Shown here in pieces: positions 55,363 through 64,000 of a DNA stretch of 64,000 bases. Positions within the stretch are counted from its first letter, which is position 1, and every line of letters begins with the position of its first letter. Source of the DNA: Hymenobacter sp. APR13 (lineage in GTDB: Bacteria; Bacteroidota; Bacteroidia; Cytophagales; Hymenobacteraceae). The stretch covers positions 3,653,001 to 3,717,000 of the forward strand of contig NZ_CP006587.1 in assembly GCF_000737515.1 (NCBI RefSeq), read 5' to 3'. The notes beneath the pieces are model-generated. The model did not search any database. It saw nothing but the letters and a program-made list of their open reading frames with translations, and was not told the origin of the DNA. The position numbers and the translations under genes are program-made.

Positions 55363-56336
55363 TAAACACTCAGAATCTCTACCATGCGCATGAAGCTCTG
55401 GTTGATGAGTTTCTTCTTGTTGATAGTGTCGGAGAAGGGCGTGTAGACGAGCTTGCGGTCCACGATGCCGGCCATGACGTTGCGCATGCCATTGAGCAGG
55501 CCTTCCACGGCCGCAATGCCGATCTGCGAGGCCAGCATGCGGTCGGCAGCGGAAGGAGCGCCGCCGCGCTGGATGTGCCCGATAATGGTCACGCGGGTGT
55601 CGAGCTCCGGAATGGCTTCCTTCACGCGCTGGGCCACGGTGTGGGCGTTGCCTTCTTCCTCGCCTTCGGCTACTACCACAATGAACGAGGTTTTGGAACG
55701 GCGCCAGCTGTTTTGCAGCGAGTCAATCACGGCCTCGGTGCTCATCTGGGTTTCCGGAATCATCACAATTTCGGCCCCGCCACCGATGGCGCAGGGAATG
55801 GCAATGTAGCCGGAGTCGCGGCCCATCACTTCCACAAAGAAGCAGCGGTCGTGCGAGTCGGCTGTGTCCCGGATCTTGTCGATGGCCTCCAGGGCCGTGT
55901 TTACGGCCGTGTCGTAGCCGATGGTGTAGTCGGTGCCGAACAGGTCGTTGTCGATGGTGCCGGGCGCGCCCACGGTGGGGATGCCGAACTCCTGCTCGAA
56001 GAGGGTGGCGCCGGTGAAGGTACCGTTGCCGCCGATGGCCACGAGGCCTTCGATGCCGTTGTTAACCAGCTGGTCGAACGCCTGCTGGCGGCCTTCCTTG
56101 GTCATGAACTTCTGGCTGCGGGCCGACTTGAGGATGGTGCCGCCTTTCTGGATGGTGTTAGCCACCGAGGCCGAGTCGAGGCGCACGAATTCGCCCTTGA
56201 TCATGCCGCTGTAGCCGCGCATGATGCCATACACCTCAATGCCGTGGTAAACGGCCGTGCGCACCACGGCCCGAATGCAGGCATTCATGCCCGGTGCGTC
56301 GCCGCCGCTGGTGAAAACTGCAATACGCTTCATCAT
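55362..56336 (-). CDS. pfkA: ATP-dependent 6-phosphofructokinase
   Basis: Read from the ATG at 56336 (two adjacent ATGs; TTG at 56348 is less likely), 324 residues. Motifs: GGDAPGMN (ATP/glycine-rich loop), GGNGTFTGA, GTIDNDLFGTD with catalytic Asp, MGRDSGYIA, and GHIQRGGAPSAADR. The GGNGT form in place of GGDGS near the nucleotide site is a variant worth noting; it is still compatible with ATP use. Commits glucose to glycolysis. Followed by repeats; no partner gene adjacent. Confidence 0.93.
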   Translation of the reverse strand: MMKRIAVFTSGGDAPGMNACIRAVVRTAVYHGIEVYGIMRGYSGMIKGEFVRLDSASVANTIQKGGTILKSARSQKFMTKEGRQQAFDQLVNNGIEGLVAIGGNGTFTGATLFEQEFGIPTVGAPGTIDNDLFGTDYTIGYDTAVNTALEAIDKIRDTADSHDRCFFVEVMGRDSGYIAIPCAIGGGAEIVMIPETQMSTEAVIDSLQNSWRRSKTSFIVVVAEGEEEGNAHTVAQRVKEAIPELDTRVTIIGHIQRGGAPSAADRMLASQIGIAAVEGLLNGMRNVMAGIVDRKLVYTPFSDTINKKKLINQSFMRMVEILSV

Positions 56337-56594
56337 ACTTCTTGTCAAAAATGCCCGTTCCGCCCTCCCCGGGAAGGCGGAACGGGCAAAGGTGGCAAAT
56401 CAATAGCGAAAAGCCGCTCCGAATTTGGGAACAGCAACAAAATTATGGCAAAGCCGGCTATCTGTTTTTTTTCGGGCTGCGTATGCCCAGCAGTTGCAAA
56501 CCTGTGCCAAGCCTAGTAACTTCCACTTGCCGCCCCCGGCCGGGCGGTTTTTTTTGTTTCTTTTCCGTCTGCCCTTCCTAAGCCGCACCCACCT

Positions 56595-57020
56595 ATGTTT
56601 GGTTTTTTTGAAAACGAGCAAACCCGCAAAGTCAAGAGCCATATTCAGAACCTGGCGGCGCTGGCCAAGGCCGACGGCCACATCGATGAGCGGGAGATGA
56701 GCTTTATCGTAGCCGTGGGCAAGAAAAACGGCATCCGGGCCGACGAAATCCGGACGCTGGTAGCCAACAGCGCCAACAGCCGCATGATTGTGCCCGACAA
56801 CGACTCCGAGCGATTCGACCAGATTTTTGACATGGTGGACATGATGCTGGCCGATGGCATCGTGGACGACAACGAAATGGACTTCTGCACCATCATGGCC
56901 GAAAAGCTGGGCTTCCGCAAAGACGTGGTTGGCCTGCTCATCAAGCAGATTTCGCAGGGCGTGAAAGACGGCATGGACCGGGACAGCATCAAAACCGACA
57001 CGCAGGCGTTGTTGAATTAA
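56595..57020 (+). CDS. TerB-like protein (141 aa)
   Basis: Starts MFGFFENEQTRKVKSHIQNLAALAKADGHIDERE, with paired acidic segments (ADGHIDE, ADGIVDDNEMD) that mark the TerB fold, an all-helical domain often metal-binding. TerB proteins occur in tellurite-resistance and membrane-stress systems, but stand-alone copies like this have no known role. A terminator follows the stop. Confidence 0.75.
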   Translation: MFGFFENEQTRKVKSHIQNLAALAKADGHIDEREMSFIVAVGKKNGIRADEIRTLVANSANSRMIVPDNDSERFDQIFDMVDMMLADGIVDDNEMDFCTIMAEKLGFRKDVVGLLIKQISQGVKDGMDRDSIKTDTQALLN

Positions 57021-57045
57021 AAAGTAAGAATTAGAAATTAAAAAC

Positions 57046-57091
57046 TGGCCGTTCAACGCCCCGTTTGGGAATCGTTGAACGGCCAATTTTT
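57046..57091 (+). terminator. terminator after the TerB-like gene
   Basis: Stem TGGCCGTTCAACG / CGTTGAACGGCCA (13 bp), loop 14, followed by ATTTTTT. Confidence 0.85.
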
Positions 57092-57103
57092 TATGCCTGA
57101 CTC

Positions 57104-58297
57104 TTACGCTACAATGGCCGATATGGCCCGGAGCAGGGCGGCGCAGGCCTCGTCGATTTGCTCATTGGTGATGATGAGGGGCGGGGCGAGGCGCAGGGAA
57201 TTGTCGCAGAACAAGAACCAGTCGGTGAGGATGCCTTCGTGCTCCAGGGCGTGGTCGATGATGGGCTTGAGGACCTCGAACGAGTCGAACTCCACCGCCA
57301 TCAGCAGGCCGCAGCCGCGCACCGCCCGGATGGCCGGATGCACCAACTGCCGCCGGAAACGGGCCGCCTTTTCGGCCACGCCGGCCAGCATGCCTTCTTC
57401 CTGAATGGCCTGCAGCGTAGCCAGTGAGGCCGCGCACGACACCGGATGCCCGCCGAACGTGGTGCAGTGGCCCAGGATGGGGTTGGTTTTGAAGCCCGCC
57501 ATGATTTCCTGCGACGAGATGAACGCCCCGATGGGCATACCGCCGCCCATGCCCTTGGCACAGACCAGAATATCGGGCGTGATGCCGAATTGCTCGAAGG
57601 CCCAGAGCGTGCCGGTGCGCCCGAAGCCGCACTGAATCTCGTCGAGAATGAGCAGGGCGCCTACTTCAGTGCAGCGCTGGCGCAAAGCGGGCAGGTAGCC
57701 GGGCTCGGCCACGCGCACGCCGGCCTCGCCCTGCACCGTTTCCACGATGACGGCGGCCGTGTGCTCGGTTATCAGGGCCAGATCCTCTAAGTGATTGTAG
57801 CGGAAGTGCTGCACGTCGGGCAGCAGGGGGCGGTAGGAGTTCTTGAAGCCCTCGGAGCCGGTGATGCTGAGCGCGCCGTGCGTGGAGCCGTGGTAGGCAT
57901 TGTGGCAGCTGATAAAGCCGGTGCGGCCGGTGTGGCGCTTGGCCAGCTTCAGGGCGCCCTCAATGGCCTCGGTGCCGGAATTGGTGAAGTACACCGCGTC
58001 GAGGTGGGCGGGCAGGGTGGCGTGCAGGGCTTCGGCCAGCAGGGCCGGCGGCGCCTGCACCAGCTCGCCATACACCATCAGGTGCAGGTACTTGTCGAGC
58101 TGTTTTTTTATGGCCTCGATGACGCGGGGGTGGCGGTGGCCGACGTTGCTCACGCCGATGCCGGAAATCAGGTCGAGGTAGCGGCGGCCGTCGGGGCCGT
58201 ACATATACACGCCCTCGGCCCGCTCAATTTCCAGCAGCAGCGGAAAATCGGAGGTTTGGGCTTGGTGGCGCAGAAAAAGCTGGCGAGTGGTAAGCAT
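57104..58297 (-). CDS. class III pyridoxal-phosphate aminotransferase (397 aa)
   Basis: Read from the ATG at 58297 (MLTTRQLFLRHQAQTSDFP). Fold type I, class III: YFTNSGTEAIEGALKLAKRHTGR, HNAYHGSTHG, LILDEIQCGFGRTGTLWAFE with the PLP-contact Asp, and the Schiff-base lysine in CAKGMGGGMPIGAF near residue 250. Relatives are acetylornithine, ornithine and 4-aminobutyrate aminotransferases; no arginine-biosynthesis neighbours are present, so the substrate is uncertain. Convergent with the TerB-like gene. Confidence 0.85.
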   Translation of the reverse strand: MLTTRQLFLRHQAQTSDFPLLLEIERAEGVYMYGPDGRRYLDLISGIGVSNVGHRHPRVIEAIKKQLDKYLHLMVYGELVQAPPALLAEALHATLPAHLDAVYFTNSGTEAIEGALKLAKRHTGRTGFISCHNAYHGSTHGALSITGSEGFKNSYRPLLPDVQHFRYNHLEDLALITEHTAAVIVETVQGEAGVRVAEPGYLPALRQRCTEVGALLILDEIQCGFGRTGTLWAFEQFGITPDILVCAKGMGGGMPIGAFISSQEIMAGFKTNPILGHCTTFGGHPVSCAASLATLQAIQEEGMLAGVAEKAARFRRQLVHPAIRAVRGCGLLMAVEFDSFEVLKPIIDHALEHEGILTDWFLFCDNSLRLAPPLIITNEQIDEACAALLRAISAIVA

Positions 58298-58408
58298 ATG
58301 CGGCAAAGGTACGGCACCGGCCGCGGCCAACGGCCGGCCCCGGGTAGGTAGCAGGCAACAAACGGGCAACAAAAAAGGCTGCCGCGGCAGCCTTTTTTGT
58401 GGGAGAAG

Positions 58409-58888
58409 TTAGTCGTCGAGGCCGGGGCCGCCGCCGGGGGGCAGGCCACCGCGCCGGTCGGCTACGCGCTTGAGTACGTCGCGGGTGAACTGCCGCTCAG
58501 CCACGAACAGCTTGCCGACCTGCCGGATGGTGAGCACCTTCTGAAACTTGTCGAAGTACTCTTTCTCCAGATTCACTTCCTGCTGGCGCAAGGCCAGGGC
58601 CTGGGTCAGGTTGTCCTTGATCTGGGCGTCGGAAAGGCCGTCGGGCTCGTCGGTGCGGAGTAGGCGCATGCGGCGGTTCAGGTCGCGGCGCTTCTGCGTG
58701 AATTCGTTGTAAACGGGCCAGAAACGCTGGGCCTGGTCCTGGGTAAGCGCTATTTTTTCGGTGAGGTAGGCGATTTTAGCGTTTTCGAGCTGGCTCAGGC
58801 GGCCACCCGGGCGGACGCCTTTCTGGGCCACGGCCGGCACGGCAGCCAGCAGGCACAGCAGCAGCAGCGTACGGAAGAGGTAGTTCAT
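58409..58888 (-). CDS. periplasmic Spy/LTXXQ-like protein (159 aa)
   Basis: Read from the ATG at 58888. Signal peptide MNYLFRTLLLLCLLAAVPAVAQ, then a helical mature protein with two LTxxQ-like motifs (IALTQDQAQRFWPVYNEF; NLTQALALRQQEVNLEKEY). Such proteins include Spy/CpxP chaperones of the envelope-stress response. Third gene of a minus-strand group that begins with the ECF sigma factor, which suggests it is part of that regulon. C-terminal Gly/Pro tail. Confidence 0.75.
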   Translation of the reverse strand: MNYLFRTLLLLCLLAAVPAVAQKGVRPGGRLSQLENAKIAYLTEKIALTQDQAQRFWPVYNEFTQKRRDLNRRMRLLRTDEPDGLSDAQIKDNLTQALALRQQEVNLEKEYFDKFQKVLTIRQVGKLFVAERQFTRDVLKRVADRRGGLPPGGGPGLDD

Positions 58889-58921
58889 GGGAGTGAAAGT
58901 CGGGAGAGAAGACAAGGCGAA

Positions 58922-59383
58922 TTATAGATAGGTTTCGTCGGTGGGCTGGGCATCGAGCACGTCCTGCAACTCGGCGGAAGAGGCCTGCAGGTAGCTTTCG
59001 GGCAGGGCCTGGGCTGTGGCGGGCAGTTCGGCCAGGTCGGTGAGGGTGATGCGCTGCTCGTTGGCCAGCAGGTACTCTACCAGTTCGGTGCGCGGCACGC
59101 TGGCCAGCGTGCCGGCGGCCGGCGTGGTGGGCACTGCGCCGGGCCCGCTCAGCAGAAACGAGGCCGCGAAGCTGCCCAGCACCACCGTAGAGGCCAAGGC
59201 CGTGCGCAGCGGCGCCGAGAGGGCCGCCAGCCAACCCGGCACGGCCAGCGGGCCGGAGGCCATGGCGTGCGGCTCCACGCGCTGCATCACGCGCATCGGC
59301 AGCTTATCGAAATAGCCGTCCGGCGGCGGTGCCAGCGGCTGCGGCCGGCGCGGATGGTCATCCAGACGAAAAGGAGTTTTCAT
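58922..59383 (-). CDS. membrane protein downstream of sigma factor (153 aa), possible anti-sigma
   Basis: Read from the ATG at 59383 (MKTPFRLDDHPRRPQPLAPP). A cytoplasmic N-terminus of about 60 residues, one membrane helix (LASTVVLGSFAASFLLSG) and an extracytoplasmic C-terminal part. No anti-sigma motif (such as the zinc HxxxCxxC) is visible, but size, topology and position directly after the sigma gene fit an anti-sigma factor. Call rests on context. Confidence 0.6.
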   Translation of the reverse strand: MKTPFRLDDHPRRPQPLAPPPDGYFDKLPMRVMQRVEPHAMASGPLAVPGWLAALSAPLRTALASTVVLGSFAASFLLSGPGAVPTTPAAGTLASVPRTELVEYLLANEQRITLTDLAELPATAQALPESYLQASSAELQDVLDAQPTDETYL

Positions 59384-59429
59384 GGCACTTAGAAGCAACT
59401 CAGGCAGTAAGGTTTAATCGGGGTGTTCG

Positions 59430-59469
59430 TTGTCAGTTGGTGGATATCGACACTGACAACTGACAACTC
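59430..59469. repeat. TTGTCAGTT-type inverted repeat
   Basis: TTGTCAGTT on the left and CACTGACAACTGACAACTC on the right of an 18-base centre; same family as 3138-3262. It lies between the sigma and putative anti-sigma genes. Confidence 0.65.
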
Positions 59470-60010
59470 ATTCAGCATTTGTGATGTAGGCTTCGATTTT
59501 CTTGGCGGCGTGGTGGTAGGAGGCTTTCAGGGCGCCTACGCTGGTGCCGGTTACTTCGGCCATCTGCTCGTAGGGCATTTCGTCGTAGTAGCGCAGGTTG
59601 AACACGAGGCGCTGCTTGTCGGGGAGCGTGAGAATGGCTTTCTGCAGGCGCAGCTCGATTTCGTCGCCGGCCAGGCCCGGGTCGGCTTCCACTTTGGCCG
59701 TAAGCTCGGCCGCCACATCATGGATGGGCAGGAAGAACTTGCGGCGCTTGCTTTGCAGGAAGTTCAGGCACTCGTTGGTGGCAATGCGGTAAATCCAGGT
59801 GTAGAGCGAGGCATCCTGCCGGAAGTTCTCCAGGTGCTTCCACACTTTCACAAACACGTCCTGGGTGAGGTCGTCGGCGTCGTCGTGGTCGATGACCATC
59901 TTGCGCACGTGCCAATACACCTTAGTCTGGTACTTGCGCACCAGCTGGTTGAAGGCCACGTTGCGGGAGGCCGGGTCTGCGAACTTGCGGAGGATGTCCT
60001 GGTCTTCCAA
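59468..60010 (-). CDS. ECF-type RNA polymerase sigma factor (180 aa)
   Basis: Region 2 (NVAFNQLVRKYQTKVYWHVRKMVIDHDDADDLTQDVFVKVWKHL) and region 4 (LTLPDKQRLVFNLRYYDEMPYEQMAEVTGTSVGALKASYHHA) are complete. The family normally starts MEDxxILRKF; here this corresponds to a TTG at 60010, and no in-frame ATG fits, so TTG initiation is likely. The genes at 58922 (membrane protein) and 58409 (Spy-like) lie just downstream on the same strand, the typical layout of an envelope-stress sigma operon. Confidence 0.9.
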   Translation of the reverse strand: MEDQDILRKFADPASRNVAFNQLVRKYQTKVYWHVRKMVIDHDDADDLTQDVFVKVWKHLENFRQDASLYTWIYRIATNECLNFLQSKRRKFFLPIHDVAAELTAKVEADPGLAGDEIELRLQKAILTLPDKQRLVFNLRYYDEMPYEQMAEVTGTSVGALKASYHHAAKKIEAYITNAE

Positions 60011-60163
60011 GCAGAAGATGGGGTTAGGCGGGGCGGAGAGCGAGCGGTTGGCCGGTTAGAGTGGCAGGGCTGGCCTGGGTTTAATCAGGGACGAATAAAA
60101 AGCACGGCGGGCGCCGAAACAGCAGGGGCCGGCGCTATCTTGGCGGCTTATTCATACGCTGCT

Positions 60164-60811
60164 ATGGCCTCAAAAATATTCTATCTGGACGAAAGTAAGC
60201 AGGATGCTATTGTGCTCAAGTGGGGCCTGCTCTGGAGAAACTTCACCATTCACAAAGACGGCCAGCTGATCGGTAGCCTCCATGGCACCACCGAGCTGGA
60301 GCGCGGCGACACGTTTCTGCTGCCCGACGGCCGCTCGTTGCGCGTGCAGCTCACCCGCAAATTCGTGTTCAGCCAGGGCCTGGATGTGCTGCTGGATGGC
60401 CAGACGCTGCCCGGCAGCCACACGCACCCGCAGCAGCAATTCCGGCAGGGGCTATACACACTGCTGTTTTTGGCGGTCGTAAATATTGGGCTGGGGCTGC
60501 TGGCGCTGCTGCCGGGGATGCTGATGCTGCGGCAAATGGGCTTTGGTTCTGGCCTCATCGGGGCAGGCCTGATCTACGCCGGACTGGCTTGGTGGGCCTG
60601 GAGCCGGAAATCAGCCGCGGCCATGTACTGCGCGCTTGGGCTGTTTGTGCTGGATTTTGTGGCGGGCATCGTGCTGTCGACCACCGCGGGCGGCAGTGCT
60701 ACAGGCGCCATGTTCATGCGCCTGTTCATTGGCGTTCTGCTGCTGAATGGTGCGCAAGGGGCCAAAGTGCTACGCGGGCAGCAGGAACCGGTAGCGGAAG
60801 GAAGCGTGTAA
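60164..60811 (+). CDS. membrane protein (215 aa)
   Basis: Unrecognised. ATG at 60164 (MASKIFYLDESKQDAIVLKW). The first 95 residues are soluble, with TIHKDGQLIGSLHGTTELERGD resembling a small beta-rich domain. Four membrane helices follow (LLFLAVVNIGLGLLALLPGMLM; LIYAGLAWWAWS; ALGLFVLDFVAGIVLS; LFIGVLLLNGAQG). Divergent from the sigma operon; function unknown. Confidence 0.6.
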   Translation: MASKIFYLDESKQDAIVLKWGLLWRNFTIHKDGQLIGSLHGTTELERGDTFLLPDGRSLRVQLTRKFVFSQGLDVLLDGQTLPGSHTHPQQQFRQGLYTLLFLAVVNIGLGLLALLPGMLMLRQMGFGSGLIGAGLIYAGLAWWAWSRKSAAAMYCALGLFVLDFVAGIVLSTTAGGSATGAMFMRLFIGVLLLNGAQGAKVLRGQQEPVAEGSV

Positions 60812-60857
60812 GCAATGCGGCGTTCAGCTGCCGGGAGACGGCCACCACACAGCGCCG

Positions 60858-61598
60858 CTACCGCCGCGTGCTGTACGACAGGCCCACCGTGACGTTGGTG
60901 TTTTCCGGCACCCGGCCTTCGCTGAACTGGCTCTCGAAGGAGTAGTTGTAGGAGAAGCTGACAGCCAGCTGGCGCGTGAGCTTGAGGGCGGCGGTGGTGA
61001 GGTTGCTGAAGCGGTAGTTGCCGAAATCGGCCAGGGAAGGCTGGTAGAACGTAGTGGAAGCCAGCGTCAGAATCCGCACCGACCAGGCGGCTTTCAGGCG
61101 CACCGAGTTGCGGGCCGTTACCTGGCGGCGGCCATCGAGGAAGCTGGTTTGCTCCCGGATGATGAGGTTGCTGACCGATACTTCGCGGCCCAGCGTGTCG
61201 GAGTAGAAGGCCCTGCCGGGCCCGGCGCCCACCTGCGTGCGGCTGGTGATGCCGCGCAGGTTGCTTTGCTCGAACCCGCCGAGGGCGTAGGCCCGGAACC
61301 GGCCTTTATAATAGTAGGGCGTGGCATTGAGCAGCAGCTCCCGCTCGCGCAGCCGCTTGTCCTGCCGGCCAAAGATGAAGCTGCCGGTCAGGGGCAAACC
61401 GAAGTGCTGGCCGCGCGTGAACGTGAGGCTCTGGGTGGTGGACAGCAGCGTGCGGTTGACGCCGCCGCGGCTGTAGGCGCCCGTCAGCTGGGTGTTGTAG
61501 ACGATGAGCGTGGTGTCGGGCTGCTGCTGGTTCTGGGCCTGGGCCCGGCGGGCGGGCAGCAGCGCAACGAGCAGGAGCAGGAGGAAAGATAGGCGCAT
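60858..61598 (-). CDS. DUF481-like outer-membrane beta-barrel protein (246 aa)
   Basis: Read from the ATG at 61598. Signal peptide MRLSFLLLLLVALLPARRAQ, then alternating short strands (LTGAYSRGGVNRTLLSTTQSL; FGLPLTGSFIFGRQDKRL; NATPYYYKGRFRAYALGGFEQ) ending in VTVGLSYSTRR with an aromatic/basic C-terminus. This fits DUF481 barrel proteins (salt-induced outer membrane type). Function unknown; convergent with the membrane-protein gene at 60164. Confidence 0.7.
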   Translation of the reverse strand: MRLSFLLLLLVALLPARRAQAQNQQQPDTTLIVYNTQLTGAYSRGGVNRTLLSTTQSLTFTRGQHFGLPLTGSFIFGRQDKRLRERELLLNATPYYYKGRFRAYALGGFEQSNLRGITSRTQVGAGPGRAFYSDTLGREVSVSNLIIREQTSFLDGRRQVTARNSVRLKAAWSVRILTLASTTFYQPSLADFGNYRFSNLTTAALKLTRQLAVSFSYNYSFESQFSEGRVPENTNVTVGLSYSTRR

Positions 61599-61700
61599 AA
61601 GCAAAGGAAATAGCACAGTCGGCAAGCCGTAAAACCGCGGAAAAACCCGTTTCTTCCCGCTTTGCCGGCGGCCCCAAACTTACGGCCGTCCTCCGTGCCT

Positions 61701-63986
61701 ATGAAGCTGCTACTGCATTTTATCCTGTGTGTATGGCTGAGTGGCCTGGCGAGCGGCCCGGCCTGGGCCCTGCGCATCACCGAGCACCGCCGCGTGGGCA
61801 CGGCGGCGCCGGCGCGGCTGCAGAAGCTGGAGTTGGGGTTGGCCCTGGCCACGGCCCCGGTGCAAAACCCCTACGACCCCGCCGAAATAACGGTGGGGGC
61901 CGAGTTTACCAGCCCCAGCGGCGTGGTGCACCGGGCGGTGGGCTTCTGGTACCAGGATTTCCGGCGCTGCACCACCTGCGCCCCGTTTCCGCGCCAGAGC
62001 GCCACCGACACCTGCACCTACTGCACCACCTGCCCCGAAGACCCGCGCTACCTCGTGCCCGTGCCCACGCGCCTGCCCTGGCGCATCCGGTTTGCGCCGC
62101 CCGAAGCCGGCCGCTGGAGCTACCGCCTGCTGGTGCGTCACCAAGATTCCAGCACCGTAAGTGCGCCCACCTACTTCACTGTAGCCGCCGCCGACAACCC
62201 CGGCTTCGTGCGGGTGCACCCCAACGGCCGCAACTTCGCCTTCGCCGATGGCCGCGTGTTCTTTCCGCTGGGCATGAACGTGGTGAACAACGGCGTGGAA
62301 GAGCGCTACACCCGTCTGCCGTACCACGATGTGCGCGACGGGATCCGCAAAATAGCCGACAACGGCGGCAACTTCGCCCGCCTGATGCTGATGCCCGGCC
62401 AGTTCAGCCCCGAAGGCTCCGACAGCCCCGCCGGCTGCTACGACGCCCGCCAGAATCGCGCCTACGACCTCGACGCGCTGGTGGAGCAGGCTGCCCGCCG
62501 CCGCGTGTACCTGCAGATTGCGCTGTCCTCGGTCACGGACATTGCCGACAACGGGGAGGTGGGGCAGGCCTGGCAGCGGCACCCGTACCGGCAGCGGCTG
62601 GGCCCGGATGCGCCGCCCATCCGCTTCTTCACCGATTCCGTGAGCCGGCAGCTGTTCCGGCAGCGGATCCGCTACGTGGTGGCCCGCTGGGGCTACTCGC
62701 CGGCCATTTTCGGGCTGGAAATGATGAACGAGGCCGACCTGTTCGGCGGTAAAGCCGACAACTTCTGGAACCCCGGCAACTCGGCCCGCGTGGGCAGCTG
62801 GGTGCGCGAGATGATAGCCTACGCCCGCACCCTGGCCCCGCAGTATCTCTACACCAGCTCCCTGGGCTACGCCTTCAGCGGCGACTACCCGGGCCCCGAT
62901 GGCAAGCCGCTCTACCAGGCCCCGGAGCTGGATTTCGTGCAGGACCACTACTACAGCTCCGACCTGAACGTGGAGCACCAGCGTGCCTACCTGGCCCGGC
63001 GGGCGGCCGTGCATTTCCCCGGCAAGCCCTACCAGCTGGCCGAGTTTGGCCTCGGCATCGAAAAGCAGTGCTGGTACGGCAGCTCCAACTTCACGGCCCC
63101 GCGCTACCCGCCCGGCGTCCGCTACCACGACCTGATTGAGATGCACAACACGCTCTGGTCGTCGGCGTTCAATGGCTCGGGCGGGGCGGCGCTGTATTGG
63201 TGGGCCAATCAGGTGTTCGGGATCTGCTACGGCGGCCAGTACCACTATTTCAAGCCGCTGCAGCTGTTTCTGGCCGGTAGCCCCATCTTCAGTGAAGACT
63301 ATGAGGTGCTGGCCAGCGCCTGCCCCGGCACGGCCGGCCCCAAAGACACGCCGCACACGCCCACCACGCCCGGCAACTGCGTGCCGGTGTGGGCCGCCGG
63401 CAGCCCCGTCAAGGACACCGTTTCGCTGGAGCCCGGCGGGGCTTTCACGTCTGACACGCGCCTGGAAGTGTTTGCCCTGCGCAGCCCTGCGCAGGTGCTA
63501 GGCTGGGTGCACAACCGGGCTAGCTACTGGTACCAGCTGCCTCACCAGGCCGGCTCGTTCACCGATACCTCCTGCCTGCTTTTCAACGACAACCAGCCCA
63601 GCACCCCCGACAGCATTACGGCCCTGGTAGGCCAGACCGTAAGTCTGCCCGGTATGGCCCGCCCGGGCCGCTACCGCTTGGAGTTTTTCAGCACCTATCC
63701 GTTCTATGCCCTCAGCGCCGGCGGCTCGGTGGCGCAGGGCGGGCGCATCACCCAATTCACCACCGAGGTGCGCACCGATGCGGCCGGCCAGCTCACGTTC
63801 ACGGTGCCGCCGCTGCGTCCGCTGGGCCGCCCGCCCTTCGCGCCCGACTACGGGTTTCGGGCCACCTGGCTGCCGGATACCACGCCCAACGTTACCTCGA
63901 AAGCCCCTGCCAACTCCGCCCCTAAAAAGCAAACCACCCGGCCTGCAGTTCGCAAGCCTGCCACCCAGGCTACTCCTCGTCGCTAG
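61701..63986 (+). CDS. DUF5060 / cellulase-like glycoside hydrolase (761 aa)
   Basis: Read from the ATG at 61701: signal peptide MKLLLHFILCVWLSGLASGP then AWA. A DUF5060-type beta-sandwich domain occupies about residues 40-175 (NPYDPAEITVGAEFTSPSG), with a Cys-rich insertion (CTTCAPF, CTYCTTC). A TIM-barrel domain follows: FPLGMNVV, NGGNFARLMLMP, IFGLEMMNEADLFG (catalytic acid Glu in MNEA near residue 350) and YQLAEFGLGIEKQC (nucleophile candidate). The C-terminal part is beta-rich, with a basic Lys/Arg/Thr/Pro tail. Probably cleaves a plant or microbial beta-glycan; substrate not deducible. No sorting domain of type IX is seen. Confidence 0.85.
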   Translation: MKLLLHFILCVWLSGLASGPAWALRITEHRRVGTAAPARLQKLELGLALATAPVQNPYDPAEITVGAEFTSPSGVVHRAVGFWYQDFRRCTTCAPFPRQSATDTCTYCTTCPEDPRYLVPVPTRLPWRIRFAPPEAGRWSYRLLVRHQDSSTVSAPTYFTVAAADNPGFVRVHPNGRNFAFADGRVFFPLGMNVVNNGVEERYTRLPYHDVRDGIRKIADNGGNFARLMLMPGQFSPEGSDSPAGCYDARQNRAYDLDALVEQAARRRVYLQIALSSVTDIADNGEVGQAWQRHPYRQRLGPDAPPIRFFTDSVSRQLFRQRIRYVVARWGYSPAIFGLEMMNEADLFGGKADNFWNPGNSARVGSWVREMIAYARTLAPQYLYTSSLGYAFSGDYPGPDGKPLYQAPELDFVQDHYYSSDLNVEHQRAYLARRAAVHFPGKPYQLAEFGLGIEKQCWYGSSNFTAPRYPPGVRYHDLIEMHNTLWSSAFNGSGGAALYWWANQVFGICYGGQYHYFKPLQLFLAGSPIFSEDYEVLASACPGTAGPKDTPHTPTTPGNCVPVWAAGSPVKDTVSLEPGGAFTSDTRLEVFALRSPAQVLGWVHNRASYWYQLPHQAGSFTDTSCLLFNDNQPSTPDSITALVGQTVSLPGMARPGRYRLEFFSTYPFYALSAGGSVAQGGRITQFTTEVRTDAAGQLTFTVPPLRPLGRPPFAPDYGFRATWLPDTTPNVTSKAPANSAPKKQTTRPAVRKPATQATPRR

Positions 63987-64000
63987 CCGTCAACTCAGGC

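Overview
The window is chromosomal DNA from a GC-rich member of the Bacteroidota, most likely Hymenobacter or a close relative in the Cytophagales. The evidence is type IX secretion sorting domains of both kinds (gliding-motility type B at 26262-28550, type A at 36814-41187), a PID-CTERM protein (36506-36721), DUF4394 and DUF3686 proteins, a class-typical ECF sigma factor, and Bacteroidota-style -7 boxes (TAnnTTTG). The genus is an inference; no rRNA is present to confirm it.

Layout. 1-9.5 kb: 5' part of a HelD-like helicase, a SulP anion transporter, a Tat/lipobox amine oxidase, purU and several hypothetical genes, with proline-ORF-type palindromic repeats and a 21-bp minisatellite. 9.6-11.2 kb: an AT-rich, probably acquired GmrSD-type (DUF262/DUF1524) nuclease gene broken by one frameshift in an A7 tract. 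11.4-18.4 kb: a 1667-residue DUF3686 ATPase with interspersed repeats inserted in frame, plus small membrane proteins and a GIY-YIG protein. 18.5-24.2 kb: a membrane-stress operon (YbjN-like, PspA, small membrane protein, NfeD/YqiJ-like, flotillin) divergent from an XRE regulator whose S24-like domain lacks the catalytic residues; two palindromes lie in front of the regulator. 24.2-30.9 kb: hydrolase, T9SS seven-repeat protein, J-domain protein, HDAC-family deacetylase.

31.2-35.8 kb is the most unusual segment: a Ro60 (TROVE-vWA) gene, then about 1 kb of intergenic DNA that folds into five tandem Y-RNA-like units, then the RNA ligase gene rtcB. Three units carry a circularly permuted tRNA mimic (T-arm, tetraloop- or loop-capped acceptor helix, D-arm), one has only a T-arm, and the last is minimal and ends in a T-run. 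Together they look like a Ro RNP / RNA-repair locus with a family of structurally different Y RNAs.

36.5-44.8 kb: secreted proteins, then OsmC, MOSC, a VIT1/CCC1 transporter, Dps and a low-affinity iron permease (redox and iron handling). 45.1-64 kb: tRNA-Leu(GAG), an RqcH-like NFACT protein, MBL hydrolase, response regulator plus large hybrid histidine kinase, glycosyltransferase and miaA, pfkA, a TerB-like protein, a class III aminotransferase, an ECF sigma factor with two downstream envelope genes, and a DUF5060/cellulase-like glycoside hydrolase.

At least seven families of interspersed inverted repeats sit between genes, often at gene ends, with no transposase in the window.
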